Shown piece by piece: positions 50,130 through 60,337 of a DNA stretch of 64,000 nucleotides. The notes beneath the pieces are model-generated. The model was not told where the DNA came from. It did not search any database and saw nothing but the letters and a program-made list of their open reading frames with translations. This DNA is from an uncultured Bacteroidales bacterium (GTDB lineage Bacteria; Bacteroidota; Bacteroidia; Bacteroidales; Bacteroidaceae): assembly GCA_949297215.1 (NCBI GenBank), contig CASFRV010000005.1, positions 1 to 64,000 of the forward strand, written 5' to 3'. Each line of letters begins with the position of its first letter. Position 1 is the first letter of the stretch. The translations under genes were made by a program, and so were the position numbers.

Positions 50130-51269
50130 ATGAAAAAACTTACACTTCTTGTGGTAGCCGCCCTCCTGCTGGGCGGAACGGCCCTTGCCCGCGACCGGAA
50201 GCAACCGGCCGACCACCAGCCGCAGACCTACGGCTACCAATGGTGCAGCAACACGTTCGTCGGCGTCAGCGGCGGCTGGGGCCTGCGCCTTTCGAGCGAA
50301 GACATCAGCACATACCGCGACGGCGCGCGCGGCCAGGGCGGCTACCGCCTGTCGTGGTTCGCAGGAAAATGGATTAACCCCTATTGGGCCGTGCAGCTCA
50401 GCGGAACAGCCACGCGCAACCAGCACTACGACAAGACGTTCCAGATATGGAGCGGCGAGGTGCTGCTCGACCCCGTCGCGCTGCGCCGCGGATGGCGCCC
50501 CGACCGCCGCTTCCGCGTGCTGCCCCTGGCCGGCATCGGCATGGCCTGTGCCACCGAAACGGGCCTGAAGCCCTTCGTCTTCACGCTCGGCGCCCAGGCC
50601 CGCGTCGCCCTGAACCGCCATTTCGACCTTTTCGGCGAGGTGAAGGGCCACATCACCAACGACGGCACCATCTTCAAGATGGAAGACCCCGCCGGCAGCC
50701 TGCTCCTGGGCCTCAACGCCGGCCTGAGCTACACCATCCGGCCGCGCGCCTTCAAGCGCTACACGCCCGCCACGGGCCACGCCGTGGAGATGGAGCGCCT
50801 CAACCGGCAAATCAACGAGATGAGGGAAACGCTCTCCGAGATAAAAGACCGCATGAGCGCCGCCACGGCCGACACCGCCGCCACCGGCACGCACCGCGCG
50901 GGCAGCACCTTCCTGCAACTCACAAGCATCCTGCAAAACGGTATGTACATCGGGGTGAACTTCCCCAAATACAGCGCATACCTGAGCGAGAGCGAAAAAC
51001 AGAGCATTTCGAAGGTGGCCGAATGGATGAAGCAGGAAAGCAACTACAAGATATGCATAGCTGCCTTTGGCGACGGGATGAACGACGCCGATTTCGAGCA
51101 GAACCTGAAGTTTCACCGCACCAACGCCATCTTCAACGAGCTGACAAAGCGCTACCGCGTCAAGCAGGAGCGCATCCAGATCGTCAACCCCACCGACGAG
51201 GAGAAGGACCTGGTCTCCGAATACGGAGCACTCATCTTCTTCCTGCCCGACGAGCAGGCCGAAAAATAG
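50130..51269 (+). CDS. OmpA-like outer-membrane protein paired with GldLM
   Basis: The 379-residue protein has a signal peptide (LTLLVVAALLLGGTALA), an N-terminal beta-barrel region (about residues 30-210, with WSGEVLLDPVALRRGW and DLFGEVKGHITNDGT strands), a coiled-coil linker (MERLNRQINEMRETLSEIKD), and a C-terminal domain of degenerate OmpA type (FPKYSAYLSESEKQSISKVA, then RTNAIFNELTKRYRVKQERI). I prefer the ATG at 50130 over the TTG two codons upstream. It follows gldM by 15 bp, so it is probably the outer-membrane partner of the short motor. A strong terminator ends the operon. Confidence 0.75.
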   Translation: MKKLTLLVVAALLLGGTALARDRKQPADHQPQTYGYQWCSNTFVGVSGGWGLRLSSEDISTYRDGARGQGGYRLSWFAGKWINPYWAVQLSGTATRNQHYDKTFQIWSGEVLLDPVALRRGWRPDRRFRVLPLAGIGMACATETGLKPFVFTLGAQARVALNRHFDLFGEVKGHITNDGTIFKMEDPAGSLLLGLNAGLSYTIRPRAFKRYTPATGHAVEMERLNRQINEMRETLSEIKDRMSAATADTAATGTHRAGSTFLQLTSILQNGMYIGVNFPKYSAYLSESEKQSISKVAEWMKQESNYKICIAAFGDGMNDADFEQNLKFHRTNAIFNELTKRYRVKQERIQIVNPTDEEKDLVSEYGALIFFLPDEQAEK

Positions 51270-51337
51270 CCTGCGCACGCCCTCCCCGCCCCGCCAGCAC
51301 GCGGGCGGCGGACGGGCCGCGGGGACAACAGGCAAAA

Positions 51338-51370
51338 GGAGGATTTCCGCTGTGGAAATCCTCCTTTTTT
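51338..51370 (+). terminator. Intrinsic terminator of the gldLM operon
   Basis: GGAGGATTTCC and GGAAATCCTCC form a perfect 11-bp stem with a 5-nt loop followed by T6. Confidence 0.9.
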
Positions 51371-51374
51371 CGGG

Positions 51375-51449
51375 GGTGACTGGTGGGATTCGAACCCACG
51401 ACATTCAGAACCACAATCTGACGCTCTAACCAACTGAACTACAGTCACC
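51375..51449 (-). tRNA. tRNA-His (anticodon GTG)
   Basis: The minus strand folds as a cloverleaf of 75 nt. The acceptor stem has the extra G(-1) paired with C73, as in tRNA-His, the anticodon loop is TTGTGGT with anticodon GTG, and the T-arm reads GTGGGTTCGAATCCCAC. The 3' CCA is not encoded. Confidence 0.95.
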
Positions 51450-51566
51450 ATGTTGCCTTTTCCTGAAAGGCGATGCAAAAGTAATGCTTTTTATGCTTCC
51501 GGCCAAATTTCCGGGCCGTTTTTTTCTGAAAACCTTTTCGAGCCCGGGCTGCGGGTGCGGGCCGCA

Positions 51567-52445
51567 TCAGGCGTAATAGTCGTGGCGGGCGGCAGCCAGC
51601 GTGTTGAGCATCAGCATACAAATGGTCATGGGGCCCACGCCTCCGGGCACGGGCGTAATCATCGAGCAGCGGGGCGCCACGGCCTCAAAGTCGACGTCGC
51701 CTTGCAGGCGGAAGCCGCTTTTTCGGGTGGCATCAGGCACGCGCGTGGTGCCCACGTCGATCACGACGGCGCCCTCCTTGACCATGCCGGGGCCCACAAA
51801 GGCGGGGCGGCCGATGGCTGCGATGAGGATGTCGGCCGTGCGGCATTCGGCGGCCAGGTCGCGCGTGTGGCTGTGGCACACGGTGACCGTGGCGTCGCCA
51901 TAGGCCTTCTGCATCATGAGCTGCGCCATGGGTTTGCCCACAATGTTGGAGCGGCCCAGGACGACACACTTCTTTCCGCCCGTCTCCACGTGGTAGCGGC
52001 GGAGCAGTTCGAGGATGCCGCGCGGCGTGGCCGAGACGAACGAGGGCAGCCCGATGGCCATGCGGCCCACGTTGACGGGGTGGAAGCCGTCGACGTCCTT
52101 GCGGTAGTCGATGGCCTCGATGATCTTCTGCTCGTCGATGTGGGGCGGCAGGGGCAGCTGCACGATGAAGCCGTCCACGCTCTCGTCGGCGTTGAGGCGC
52201 GCCACGCAGCCGAGGAGCTCCTGCTCGGTCACGTCGTCTTCATAGCGGATGAGCGTCGAGCGGAAGCCACACTCGCCGCAGGCTTTCACCTTGCCCCGCA
52301 CGTACGTCTCGCTGCCGCCGTCGTGGCCCACGAGCACGGCCGCCAGGTGGGGCCTGCGCCCGCCCCGCGCCACGATGCGCTCCACCTCGGCGGCTATTTC
52401 CTCCTTGATGGCCGCCGCCGTGGCCTTTCCGTCTATCAGTTTCAT
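51567..52445 (-). CDS. folD: Bifunctional methylenetetrahydrofolate dehydrogenase/cyclohydrolase
   Basis: FolD oxidises methylene-THF and opens methenyl-THF to 10-formyl-THF in one-carbon metabolism. The 292-residue protein has [20 protein letters not shown], the [16 protein letters not shown] substrate block, and the Rossmann motif [20 protein letters not shown]; the late signature is [17 protein letters not shown]. It starts 11 bp after the ffh stop, so the two form an operon. Confidence 0.95.
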   Translation of the reverse strand: MKLIDGKATAAAIKEEIAAEVERIVARGGRRPHLAAVLVGHDGGSETYVRGKVKACGECGFRSTLIRYEDDVTEQELLGCVARLNADESVDGFIVQLPLPPHIDEQKIIEAIDYRKDVDGFHPVNVGRMAIGLPSFVSATPRGILELLRRYHVETGGKKCVVLGRSNIVGKPMAQLMMQKAYGDATVTVCHSHTRDLAAECRTADILIAAIGRPAFVGPGMVKEGAVVIDVGTTRVPDATRKSGFRLQGDVDFEAVAPRCSMITPVPGGVGPMTICMLMLNTLAAARHDYYA

Positions 52446-52456
52446 GCGTTTCTCCT

Positions 52457-53803
52457 TTATTTCATACGGGGCATGCCGGGCATCTTGGGCATGGCGCCCA
52501 TCATGCGGCCCATCTTGTTTCCCGTCACCATTTTCATCATCTTGCGCGTCTGGTCAAACTGCTTGACGAGGCGGTTCACCTCGTCGATGCTCGTGCCCGA
52601 GCCCTTGGCAATGCGGCGCCGGCGGCTCTGGTTGAGCAGTTCGGGGTGGTGGCGCTCTTTCGGCGTCATCGAGAGGATGATGGCCTCGATGCCCTTGAAG
52701 GCGTTGTCGTCGATGTCGACGTCTTTGAGCGCCTTGCCCACGCCCGGTATCATCGAGGCCAGGTCTTTCAGGTTGCCCATCTTCTTGATTTGGCGTATCT
52801 GGTGCAGGAAGTCCTCGAAGTCGAACTGGTTTTTCTGTATCTTGCGTTGCAGCTTGCGGGCCTCTTCCTCGTCAAACTGTTCCTGGGCGCGCTCCACGAG
52901 CGAGACGATGTCGCCCATGCCCAGGATGCGGTCGGCCATGCGGTCGGGGTGGAACACGTCGAGCGCTTCGAGCTTCTCGCCCGTCCCGACGAACTTTATC
53001 GGCTTGTCGACGACGGTGCGTATCGAGAGGGCCGCACCGCCGCGCGTGTCGCCGTCGAGCTTCGTGAGCACCACGCCGTCGAAATCGAGCCGGTCGTTAA
53101 ACTCCTTGGCCGTGTTGACGGCGTCCTGTCCCGTCATGGCGTCCACGACGAAGAGCGTCTCGTTCGGCGTGACGGCTTCCTTGATGGCAGCGATTTCCTG
53201 CATCATCTGCTCGTCGACAGCCAGGCGGCCGGCCGTGTCCACTATCAGCAAATCGCAGGCTTTCGCCCGGGCCTCCCTGATGGCCGCGCGGGCGATGGCC
53301 ACGGGGTCGGTGTTGCCCGGCTCGCTGTACACGGGCACGCCCACCTGCTCGCCCAGCACGCGCAGCTGCTCGATGGCGGCGGGACGGTACACGTCGCAGG
53401 CGGCCAGCATCGGGCGGCGGCCTTTCTTCGTCTTCTGCCAGAGGGCCAGCTTGCCCGACATGGTCGTCTTTCCCGAGCCTTGCAGGCCCGCCATGAGCAC
53501 GATGCCGGGCGCCCCCTTCACGTCGAAGGGCGCCGCCTCGCCGCCCATGAGCCGGGCCAGCTCGTCGTGCACGATTTTCACCATGAGCTGTCCGGGCTTC
53601 ACGGCCGTCAGCACGTTCTGGCCCAAGGCTTTTTCCTTGACCTGGTCGGTAAAGGTCTTGGCCACCTTGTAGTTTACGTCGGCTTCCAGGAGGGCGCGGC
53701 GCACGTCTTTCAGCGTTTCGGCCACGTTGATTTCGGTGATGCGGCCCTCACCTTTTAAAATCTTGAACGAGCGTTCCAGCCGCTCGCTGAGGTTTTCAAA
53801 CAT
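52457..53803 (-). CDS. ffh: Signal recognition particle GTPase
   Basis: Ffh binds signal sequences and 4.5S RNA and targets membrane proteins to SecYEG. The 448-residue protein has the N domain, the G domain with [53 protein letters not shown], and [18 protein letters not shown], and a methionine-rich M domain with [16 protein letters not shown] and [19 protein letters not shown] chose the ATG at 53803 ([14 protein letters not shown]). A TAACTTTG box lies 35 bp upstream. Confidence 0.97.
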   Translation of the reverse strand: MFENLSERLERSFKILKGEGRITEINVAETLKDVRRALLEADVNYKVAKTFTDQVKEKALGQNVLTAVKPGQLMVKIVHDELARLMGGEAAPFDVKGAPGIVLMAGLQGSGKTTMSGKLALWQKTKKGRRPMLAACDVYRPAAIEQLRVLGEQVGVPVYSEPGNTDPVAIARAAIREARAKACDLLIVDTAGRLAVDEQMMQEIAAIKEAVTPNETLFVVDAMTGQDAVNTAKEFNDRLDFDGVVLTKLDGDTRGGAALSIRTVVDKPIKFVGTGEKLEALDVFHPDRMADRILGMGDIVSLVERAQEQFDEEEARKLQRKIQKNQFDFEDFLHQIRQIKKMGNLKDLASMIPGVGKALKDVDIDDNAFKGIEAIILSMTPKERHHPELLNQSRRRRIAKGSGTSIDEVNRLVKQFDQTRKMMKMVTGNKMGRMMGAMPKMPGMPRMK

Positions 53804-53838
53804 ATTGTGTATCGACTGTTTTATACGTTTTCTCCGGG

Positions 53839-53846
53839 CAAAGTTA
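53839..53846 (-). promoter_or_regulatory. -7 box of the ffh-folD operon
   Basis: On the minus strand this reads TAACTTTG, matching TAnnTTTG, 35 bp upstream of ffh. Confidence 0.65.
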
Positions 53847-54009
53847 CTTATAAAAAACGAAAACGCGCGAAAACGGCCCGCACGAAGCAAAAAAAGGCGC
53901 GCGCGGGATACGCCGTCCGTGAAAACTTCGTACTTTTGACCTGCCGACGGCGGCAGCTCCCGCCCGGAGCCCGCCGCCGCGGCCTGCAACCTTCCATAAA
54001 ACGAACGTC

Positions 54010-54618
54010 ATGAACGCTCTTCTCCGCAACGGCCTGGTGCGCGCCTTGTGCGTGCTGGCCCTCGGCATCTTCTTCACGGCGCGGCCCGAGGCGGCCCGCT
54101 GGTTCACCATCGCCGTGGGCGTGGCCTTTGCCATCCCCGGCGCCGTGGCCCTGGCCGGCCTCTTCGACCGCCACACCACGCAGCGCTCGCCGGGCCTCAC
54201 GGCCGTCGTGGCCACGGGCTGCGTGCTCTTCGGCCTGGCGCTGGCCGTCTTCCCCGACACGTTCACCGCCTCGCTCATGTATGTGCTGGCAGCCGCCCTG
54301 GCCGTGGCCGCCGCCCTCGAAGCCTACGCCATGACCCGCCTGCGGCGCGAGGGCAGCGGGCTGCACGGAGCCTTTTTCGCCGTGCCGGCCCTGTTGCTGG
54401 GGGCCGCCCTGTTCGTCGCCTTCTATCGCGACAGCGTCGAGGCCCTGCCGCCGTTCATCGTCCTGGGCGCCGGAGCCATCCTCTACGCCCTCTCCGAGCT
54501 CTTCCTGCTGGCCTGCGCCGCACGCCTGCGCCGCCGCAAGGCCGCCGGCGGAGAGCCCCCGCACGGCACCGCCGGCACGGAGCTCCTGCCCCGCCCCGAC
54601 GAGGGTACAGACGCCTGA
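54010..54618 (+). CDS. HdeD-like (DUF308) membrane protein
   Basis: The 202-residue protein has six hydrophobic segments in pairs, the pattern of HdeD/DUF308 acid-resistance membrane proteins: LCVLALGIFFTARPEAA, FTIAVGVAFAIPGAVALAGL, and similar segments to LGAGAILYALSELFLLA. A charged C-terminal tail follows. A TACTTTTG box lies at 53931-53938. The gene is followed by a glycosyltransferase after 46 bp. Function in this host is unknown. Confidence 0.8.
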   Translation: MNALLRNGLVRALCVLALGIFFTARPEAARWFTIAVGVAFAIPGAVALAGLFDRHTTQRSPGLTAVVATGCVLFGLALAVFPDTFTASLMYVLAAALAVAAALEAYAMTRLRREGSGLHGAFFAVPALLLGAALFVAFYRDSVEALPPFIVLGAGAILYALSELFLLACAARLRRRKAAGGEPPHGTAGTELLPRPDEGTDA

Positions 54619-54664
54619 AACGGCAGCTCCCGGCCCGGCCACACCGATAAACACCCCCTTCAAG

Positions 54665-55597
54665 ATGCTCATACGAATTGTCGTACCCTGCTACAACGAA
54701 GAAGCCGTGCTCCACGCCACGGCCCCGCGCCTGCTCGCCGTGCTCGACGAGGTGAGCCGCGCCCATCCCGACGTGGCGGGCGACGTGCTCTTTGTCGACG
54801 ACGGCAGCAGCGACGCCACCTGGCCCCTCATCGAGGAGCTCTGCCGCACCCACAGCGCCCTGCACGGCCTCAAACTGGCCCACAACGCAGGCCATCAGAA
54901 CGCCCTCGTGGCCGGGCTCGAAGCCTCGGTGGCCGAGGCCGACGCCATGGTGAGCATCGACGCCGACCTGCAAGACGACGAGCGCGTCATCCCCGAAATG
55001 GCCGGCCGCTTCCTCGCGGGCGACGACATCGTCTACGGCGTGCGCCGCGAGCGCCGCACCGACACCTTTTTCAAGCGCCACTCGGCACAGGCCTTCTACC
55101 GCTTCGTGCGCACCATGGGCGGCGACGTGCTCTACAACCACGCCGATTTCCGCCTGATGAGCCGCCGCGCCGTGCAGGCCCTGCTCTGCTACCCCGAGCG
55201 CAACCTCTTTCTGCGCGGCATGGTGTGGGGCATCGGGCTGCCCCACAGCACCGTGCTCTACGACCGCCACCGGCGCCTGGCCGGCGAGTCGAAATATCCC
55301 CTGCGCCGCATGCTGAGCTTCGCGCTCGACGGCATCACCTCGTTCTCGGTGCGCCCGCTGCGGCTCATCGCCGTACTGGGCCTCCTCTTCATCCTCATCG
55401 CCCTGGGAGCCATCGTCTACGCCCTCGTGAGCTTCGCCCTGGGCGTGGCCCTGCCCGGCTGGACCTCGCTGCTCATCTCCGTGTGGTTTGTGGGCGGCGC
55501 CATCCTCACGGCCATGGGCATCATCGGCGAATATGTGGGCAAGATCTACAAGGAGGTGAAGCGCCGCCCGCGCTATTTCGTCGAGAAAAAAATCTGA
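54665..55597 (+). CDS. GT2 glycosyltransferase with C-terminal membrane anchor (GtrB/DPM1-like)
   Basis: The 310-residue protein has an N-terminal GT-A domain (IRIVVPCYNEEAVLHAT, DVLFVDDGSSDATWPLIEE, NAGHQNALVAGL, the metal motif DADLQDDERVI) and two C-terminal transmembrane helices (LRLIAVLGLLFILIALGAIV and the later AILTAMGIIGEYVG). GtrB-type enzymes transfer glucose or a similar sugar to undecaprenyl phosphate at the inner membrane. The product would feed glycan or lipid modification. Confidence 0.9.
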   Translation: MLIRIVVPCYNEEAVLHATAPRLLAVLDEVSRAHPDVAGDVLFVDDGSSDATWPLIEELCRTHSALHGLKLAHNAGHQNALVAGLEASVAEADAMVSIDADLQDDERVIPEMAGRFLAGDDIVYGVRRERRTDTFFKRHSAQAFYRFVRTMGGDVLYNHADFRLMSRRAVQALLCYPERNLFLRGMVWGIGLPHSTVLYDRHRRLAGESKYPLRRMLSFALDGITSFSVRPLRLIAVLGLLFILIALGAIVYALVSFALGVALPGWTSLLISVWFVGGAILTAMGIIGEYVGKIYKEVKRRPRYFVEKKI

Positions 55598-55755
55598 ACG
55601 GCCGCCTCGCGCGCCCCGGCCGCCGGCAAAACGCAGGGCCCGCAGCCACCCCTCACACCCCACGACCGTCCGCCCCACGGAAACCTGCCGCACGGCGACG
55701 TCACCGCCGCCTCGCTGCCAGGAAAATCGGGGGCGAAAAAATGCGGGCCGGCGCG

Positions 55756-55786
55756 TTGTCTGTTTTCCCCGTTTTCCGTAATTTTG
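55756..55786 (+). promoter_or_regulatory. Promoter of dapF
   Basis: TTG (55756-55758), 20 bp, then TAATTTTG (55779-55786); the start codon is 28 bp downstream. This fits the Bacteroidota pattern. Confidence 0.68.
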
Positions 55787-55813
55787 CCCCAAACATCGCA
55801 AGCCCCCAAAGAG

Positions 55814-56665
55814 ATGCCGCACAACATAGAATTCACCAAAATGCACGGTGCCGGCAACGACTATATCTACGTCGACACCCGGCGCTTCCCCCTCGACGAT
55901 CCCGGGCGGCTGGCCCGCCTTTGGAGCGACCGCCACAAGGGCATCGGGGCCGACGGCCTCGTGCTGATAGGCCCGTCGGAGGCAGCCGACTTTTCGATGC
56001 GCATCTTCAACGCCGATGGCTCCGAGGCCCGCATGTGTGGCAACGCCTCGCGCTGCGTAGGTAAGTACGTGTACGACCACGGACTGACGCGCCGGACGTC
56101 GGTAGGCCTCGAAACGGCCTCGGGCGTCAAGGAGCTCGGGCTCCACCCCGGTGCCGACGGTCTCATCGAGAGCGTCACGGTGGATATGGGCAGGCCGCGC
56201 TTTGACGTACCGGCGCAGATGACGGCCCCCGAGGGCCCGCGTCATTTGGCCAAGGTCGGAGCCGGCGGCCGTACGTGGCAGGGGGCATTCGTCTCGATGG
56301 GCAACCCCCACTTTGTCATCTTCACCCCCGATGCCGAGGCCATCGACCTCGCTGCCGACGGTTCCCTGCTCGAACACGCCACGGCTTTTCCCGAGCGGTG
56401 CAACATAGAGTTTGCCACGATACGCCCCGACGGCTCCATAAGGATGCGCGTGTGGGAGCGCGGCTCGGGCATCACGCTGGCCTGCGGCACGGGCGCCTGC
56501 GCCACTGCCGTGGCCGCCGCCCGCTGCGGCATGGGCCCGCGCCGCTCCACCATAGAGATGGACGGCGGCAGCCTCGGCATCGAATGGCGCGAGGCCGACG
56601 GGCACGTGCTGATGACAGGCCCAGCCACCGAGGTGTTCACGGGCACCATCAGCCTGCAAGAATAA
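55814..56665 (+). CDS. dapF: Diaminopimelate epimerase
   Basis: DapF converts LL- to meso-diaminopimelate for peptidoglycan and lysine. The 283-residue protein has [16 protein letters not shown], the first catalytic cysteine in [25 protein letters not shown], and the second cysteine in [17 protein letters not shown] chose the ATG at 55814, 28 bp after a promoter box. It is followed by a terminator-like hairpin and then dapL, so both steps of DAP synthesis lie together. Confidence 0.96.
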   Translation: MPHNIEFTKMHGAGNDYIYVDTRRFPLDDPGRLARLWSDRHKGIGADGLVLIGPSEAADFSMRIFNADGSEARMCGNASRCVGKYVYDHGLTRRTSVGLETASGVKELGLHPGADGLIESVTVDMGRPRFDVPAQMTAPEGPRHLAKVGAGGRTWQGAFVSMGNPHFVIFTPDAEAIDLAADGSLLEHATAFPERCNIEFATIRPDGSIRMRVWERGSGITLACGTGACATAVAAARCGMGPRRSTIEMDGGSLGIEWREADGHVLMTGPATEVFTGTISLQE

Positions 56666-56671
56666 ACAAGC

Positions 56672-56709
56672 GGAGGGCGGCACAGCGAAGCACGCCCTCC
56701 TTTCTTTTT
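56672..56709 (+). terminator. Terminator or attenuator between dapF and dapL
   Basis: GGAGGGCG (56672-56679) and CGCCCTCC (56693-56700) form an 8-bp stem followed by TTTCTTTTT. Because dapL follows after 37 bp without a clear promoter, the hairpin may be a leaky terminator. Confidence 0.65.
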
Positions 56710-56746
56710 CACCGGAAAGAAGCTCAACACAAGAATAAGCACAACA

Positions 56747-57985
56747 ATGGCAAACGTCAACGAAAACTTTCTGAAAATAAGGCAGAACTACCTGTTTGCC
56801 GACATCGCCCGCCGCGTCTCGGCCTACAAGGCCGCCCACCCCGAGGCACAGCTCATCAGCCTGGGCATCGGCGACGTGACGCGGCCGCTGGCACCCGCCG
56901 TGGTGGAGGCGCTCCACCGCGCCGTGGACGAAATGGGCAACGAGCGCACCTTCCGCGGCTATGGCCCGGAGCACGGCTACGCTTTCCTGCGCGATGCTAT
57001 CGTCCGTCACGACTTTGCCCCACGCGGCATCAGCCTCGAGCCCGACGAAATCTTCATCAACGACGGCGCCAAGAGCGATACGGGCAACTTCGGCGACATC
57101 CTCGGGCATGACAACACGATATGCGTGACCGACCCGATATATCCCGTCTATGTCGACGCAAACGTCATGGACGGGCGCGCCGGCAACGTCACCGACACGG
57201 GATGGAGCCGCGTGATCTACTCACCCTGCACAGCCGGAAACGGCTTTACGCCCGCCCTGCCGCGGCAACGGGCCGACATGATCTACCTTTGCTACCCCAA
57301 CAACCCGACGGGCACTACCCTCTCGCGCGAGGAACTGAAACGGTGGGTCGGCTATGCCTTGGAACACGACAGCCTCATCCTCTACGACGCTGCCTACGAG
57401 GCCTACATCACAGAGCCCGACGTCCCCCACTCCATCTACGAAATCGAGGGGGCGCGGCAGTGCGCCGTCGAGTTTCATTCCTATTCCAAAACGGCAGGCT
57501 TCACCGGCCTGCGCTGCGGCTACACCGTCGTGCCCCGCGAGGTGACGGCCCGCACGGCAACAGGCCGGCGCGTGGAGCTCAACCCGCTCTGGAACAGGAG
57601 GCAATGCACAAAGTTCAACGGCACGGCCTACATCGTGCAGCGCGCCGCCGAGGCCACCTACTCTGAAGAGGGCCGCAAGCAGGTGCGCGCCACCATCGAC
57701 TACTACATGGACAATGCCCGCCTGATGCACAAAGCGCTGCGCGAGGCGGGCCTCACCGTCTACGGCGGCGTGAACGCGCCCTATCTGTGGGTGCAGACGC
57801 CCGAGGGCACAGGCAGCTGGGACTTCTTTGCCCGCCTGCTCGCCGAGGCCCACGTGATCTGCACCCCGGGCGCCGGCTTCGGCCCTGCCGGCGAGGGCTA
57901 CGTGCGCCTCACGGCCTTTGGCCGCCGCGACGACTGCACCGAAGCCATGCGCCGCCTCGCGGCATGGACGGCCGGCACCCGCTGA
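56747..57985 (+). CDS. dapL: LL-diaminopimelate aminotransferase
   Basis: DapL makes LL-DAP directly from tetrahydrodipicolinate, bypassing DapC/D/E. The 412-residue PLP enzyme has [59 protein letters not shown], and the catalytic lysine in [20 protein letters not shown]. It follows dapF. The length is typical for the DapL family of Bacteroidota. Confidence 0.95.
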   Translation: MANVNENFLKIRQNYLFADIARRVSAYKAAHPEAQLISLGIGDVTRPLAPAVVEALHRAVDEMGNERTFRGYGPEHGYAFLRDAIVRHDFAPRGISLEPDEIFINDGAKSDTGNFGDILGHDNTICVTDPIYPVYVDANVMDGRAGNVTDTGWSRVIYSPCTAGNGFTPALPRQRADMIYLCYPNNPTGTTLSREELKRWVGYALEHDSLILYDAAYEAYITEPDVPHSIYEIEGARQCAVEFHSYSKTAGFTGLRCGYTVVPREVTARTATGRRVELNPLWNRRQCTKFNGTAYIVQRAAEATYSEEGRKQVRATIDYYMDNARLMHKALREAGLTVYGGVNAPYLWVQTPEGTGSWDFFARLLAEAHVICTPGAGFGPAGEGYVRLTAFGRRDDCTEAMRRLAAWTAGTR

Positions 57986-58043
57986 CACCGCCGCGCAGCG
58001 AAATCCATAGAAAACAAAAACCATAAAACGATAAAGATCCGCT

Positions 58044-60233
58044 ATGTCGAACCTTAGATTCAAAGTTGTCGAAGAGGCGTTCAAAAAGCGCCCGCTCGAC
58101 GTGCCCGCTCCCAAGGAGCGCCCCTCGGAATATTTTGGCAAGTACGTGTTCAACCGCGAAAAGATGTTCAAATACCTCCCCCTGGCCACGTACGAAAAGC
58201 TGCGCGAAGTCATCGAAAAACGTATCCCCCTCGACTTGGCCGTGGCCGACGAGGTGGCGCGCGGCATGAAGCGCTGGGCCATGGAGATGGGCGCCACCCA
58301 CTGCACCCACTGGTTCCAGCCGCTCACGGAGGGCACGGCCGAAAAGCACGATGCCTTCGTGGAGCACGACGGAAAGGGCGGCATGCTGGAAAACTTCTCG
58401 GGCAAGGAGCTCGTGCAGCAGGAGCCCGACGCTTCGTCGTTTCCCAACGGCGGCATACGCTCGACCTTCGAGGCGCGCGGCTACTCGGCGTGGGACCCCG
58501 CTTCGCCCGTATTCATCGTGGGCGACACGCTGATGATTCCCACCGTCTTCATCTCCTACACGGGCGAGGCGCTCGACTATAAGGCTCCGCTGAAAAAGTC
58601 GCTGGCAGCCATCGACCGCGCCGCCACGGCCGTGGCGCAGCTCTTCGACCGCCACGTGCACCACGTCAACGTCAACCTGGGCTGGGAGCAGGAGTATTTC
58701 CTCGTCGACGAAGGCCTCTACGCCGCACGGCCCGACCTGCTGCTCACGGGACGCACCCTGATGGGCCACGATTCGGCCAAGAACCAGCAGATGGACGACC
58801 ACTATTTCGGCGCCATCCCCGAGCGCGTGGCCGCCTTCATGAAGGATCTGGAAATACAGGCGCTCGAACTGGGCATTCCCTGCAAGACAAGGCACAACGA
58901 GGTGGCTCCCAACCAGTTTGAGCTGGCACCTATCTTCGAGGAGTGCAACCTTGCGGTGGACCACAACATGCTTATCATGTCGCTCATGCGGAAAATCGCG
59001 CGCAAGCACGGCTTCCGCTGCCTGCTGCACGAAAAGCCCTTTGCCGGCATCAACGGTAGCGGCAAGCACAACAACTGGTCGCTCACGACCGACACGGGCG
59101 TGCTGCTCCACGCGCCGGGAAAGACGCCTGAGGACAACCTGCGCTTCATCACCTTCATCGTGGAGACGCTGATGGCCGTTTACCGCCACAACGGGCTCAT
59201 CAAGGCCTCGATCATGAGCGCCACCAACAGCCACCGCCTGGGTGCCCACGAGGCGCCGCCCGCCATCATTTCGTCGTTTCTGGGAAGCCAGGTGGCCGAG
59301 CTGCTCGACCGCGTGGAGAGCTCGACGAAGGACGAGCTCTTCACCATGGAGGGCAAGCACGGCGTGCGGCTCGACATACCGCAGATACCCGAACTGATGA
59401 TCGACAACACCGACCGCAACCGCACGTCGCCCTTTGCCTTCACGGGCAACCGTTTCGAGTTTCGCGCCGTGGGCTCGTCGGCCAATTGCGCGAGCGCCAT
59501 GCTCACGCTCAACACGGCCGTGGCCGAGGCGCTCACCGACTTCCGCCGCCGCGTGGACGCTCTCATGGCCGGGGGCGAAGGAAAAATCAGTGCCATCCTT
59601 GACGTGCTGCGCGAGGACATTAAAACGTGCAAGCCCATCCGCTTCGACGGCAACGGATACAGCGACGAATGGAAGGAGGAGGCGGCACGCCGCGGGCTCG
59701 ACTGCGAAACGAGCTGCCCGCTGGTCATCGACCGCTATCTCGACCCCGAAAGCATCGATATGTACGAAAGCATGCACGTCATGAACCGCCACGAGCTCGA
59801 GGCGCGCAACGAAATAAAATGGGAGACGTATCAGAAGAAAATTCAGATCGAAGCCCGCGTGCTGGGCGACATTTGCATGAACCACATCATCCCCGTGGCC
59901 ACGAAGTATCAGAGCGAACTGGTGGATAACGTGCACAAGATTTACAGCGTGTTCCCGCCCGAAAAGGCCAAGGAGCTTACGGCCTACAACGTGGACCTGA
60001 TCGAGAAAATCAACAAGCACACCAACTTTATTGCCGAGAACGTAGAGAAGATGGTGGAGCGGCGGAAAGAGGTGAACCGCATCGAAAACATCCGCGAAAA
60101 GGCCATTGCCTATCACGACGACATAGCTCCCTACATGGACTCGATACGCTACCACGTGGACAAGCTCGAACTCATCGTCGAGGACGAGATGTGGACGCTC
60201 CCGAAGTATCGCGAACTGCTCTTCGTGCGTTGA
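58044..60233 (+). CDS. glnN: Glutamine synthetase type III
   Basis: GlnN assimilates ammonium into glutamine using ATP. The 729-residue length and the GSIII block order are diagnostic: an N-terminal FKKRPLDVPAPKERPSEYFG segment, THCTHWFQPLTEGTAEKHD, the catalytic-domain VNLGWEQEYFLVDEGLY and KTRHNEVAPNQFELAPIFEE, and AGINGSGKHNNWSLTTDTG with the ATP-site residues. Typical of Bacteroidales. It follows dapL by 58 bp and ends at a strong terminator. Confidence 0.96.
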   Translation: MSNLRFKVVEEAFKKRPLDVPAPKERPSEYFGKYVFNREKMFKYLPLATYEKLREVIEKRIPLDLAVADEVARGMKRWAMEMGATHCTHWFQPLTEGTAEKHDAFVEHDGKGGMLENFSGKELVQQEPDASSFPNGGIRSTFEARGYSAWDPASPVFIVGDTLMIPTVFISYTGEALDYKAPLKKSLAAIDRAATAVAQLFDRHVHHVNVNLGWEQEYFLVDEGLYAARPDLLLTGRTLMGHDSAKNQQMDDHYFGAIPERVAAFMKDLEIQALELGIPCKTRHNEVAPNQFELAPIFEECNLAVDHNMLIMSLMRKIARKHGFRCLLHEKPFAGINGSGKHNNWSLTTDTGVLLHAPGKTPEDNLRFITFIVETLMAVYRHNGLIKASIMSATNSHRLGAHEAPPAIISSFLGSQVAELLDRVESSTKDELFTMEGKHGVRLDIPQIPELMIDNTDRNRTSPFAFTGNRFEFRAVGSSANCASAMLTLNTAVAEALTDFRRRVDALMAGGEGKISAILDVLREDIKTCKPIRFDGNGYSDEWKEEAARRGLDCETSCPLVIDRYLDPESIDMYESMHVMNRHELEARNEIKWETYQKKIQIEARVLGDICMNHIIPVATKYQSELVDNVHKIYSVFPPEKAKELTAYNVDLIEKINKHTNFIAENVEKMVERRKEVNRIENIREKAIAYHDDIAPYMDSIRYHVDKLELIVEDEMWTLPKYRELLFVR

Positions 60234-60258
60234 GCGCCGCACCGGCCGACACAGAGAA

Positions 60259-60285
60259 GCCGCCCCTTCCGGGGGCGGCTTTTTT
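60259..60285 (+). terminator. Intrinsic terminator of glnN
   Basis: GCCGCCCC, a 4-nt loop, then GGGGGCGGC and T6: a compact, strong terminator, also facing the convergent methyltransferase gene. Confidence 0.9.
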
Positions 60286-60337
60286 GATGCTCCGCATACC
60301 AGGCCGGAGCCTCATCCGGCTGACGGGGCAGCAGGCC

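Noticed and set aside
55598..55770. Short open frames between the GT2 gene and dapF
   Set aside because: No family resemblance, no ribosome-binding context, and the region contains the dapF promoter.
54455..57109. 884-codon minus-strand open frame across the GT2, dapF and dapL genes
   Set aside because: It spans several unrelated, well-supported genes and their terminators, so it cannot be a real gene.
57909..60242. 777-codon minus-strand open frame opposite glnN
   Set aside because: glnN has all type III glutamine synthetase motifs; the antisense frame has none.
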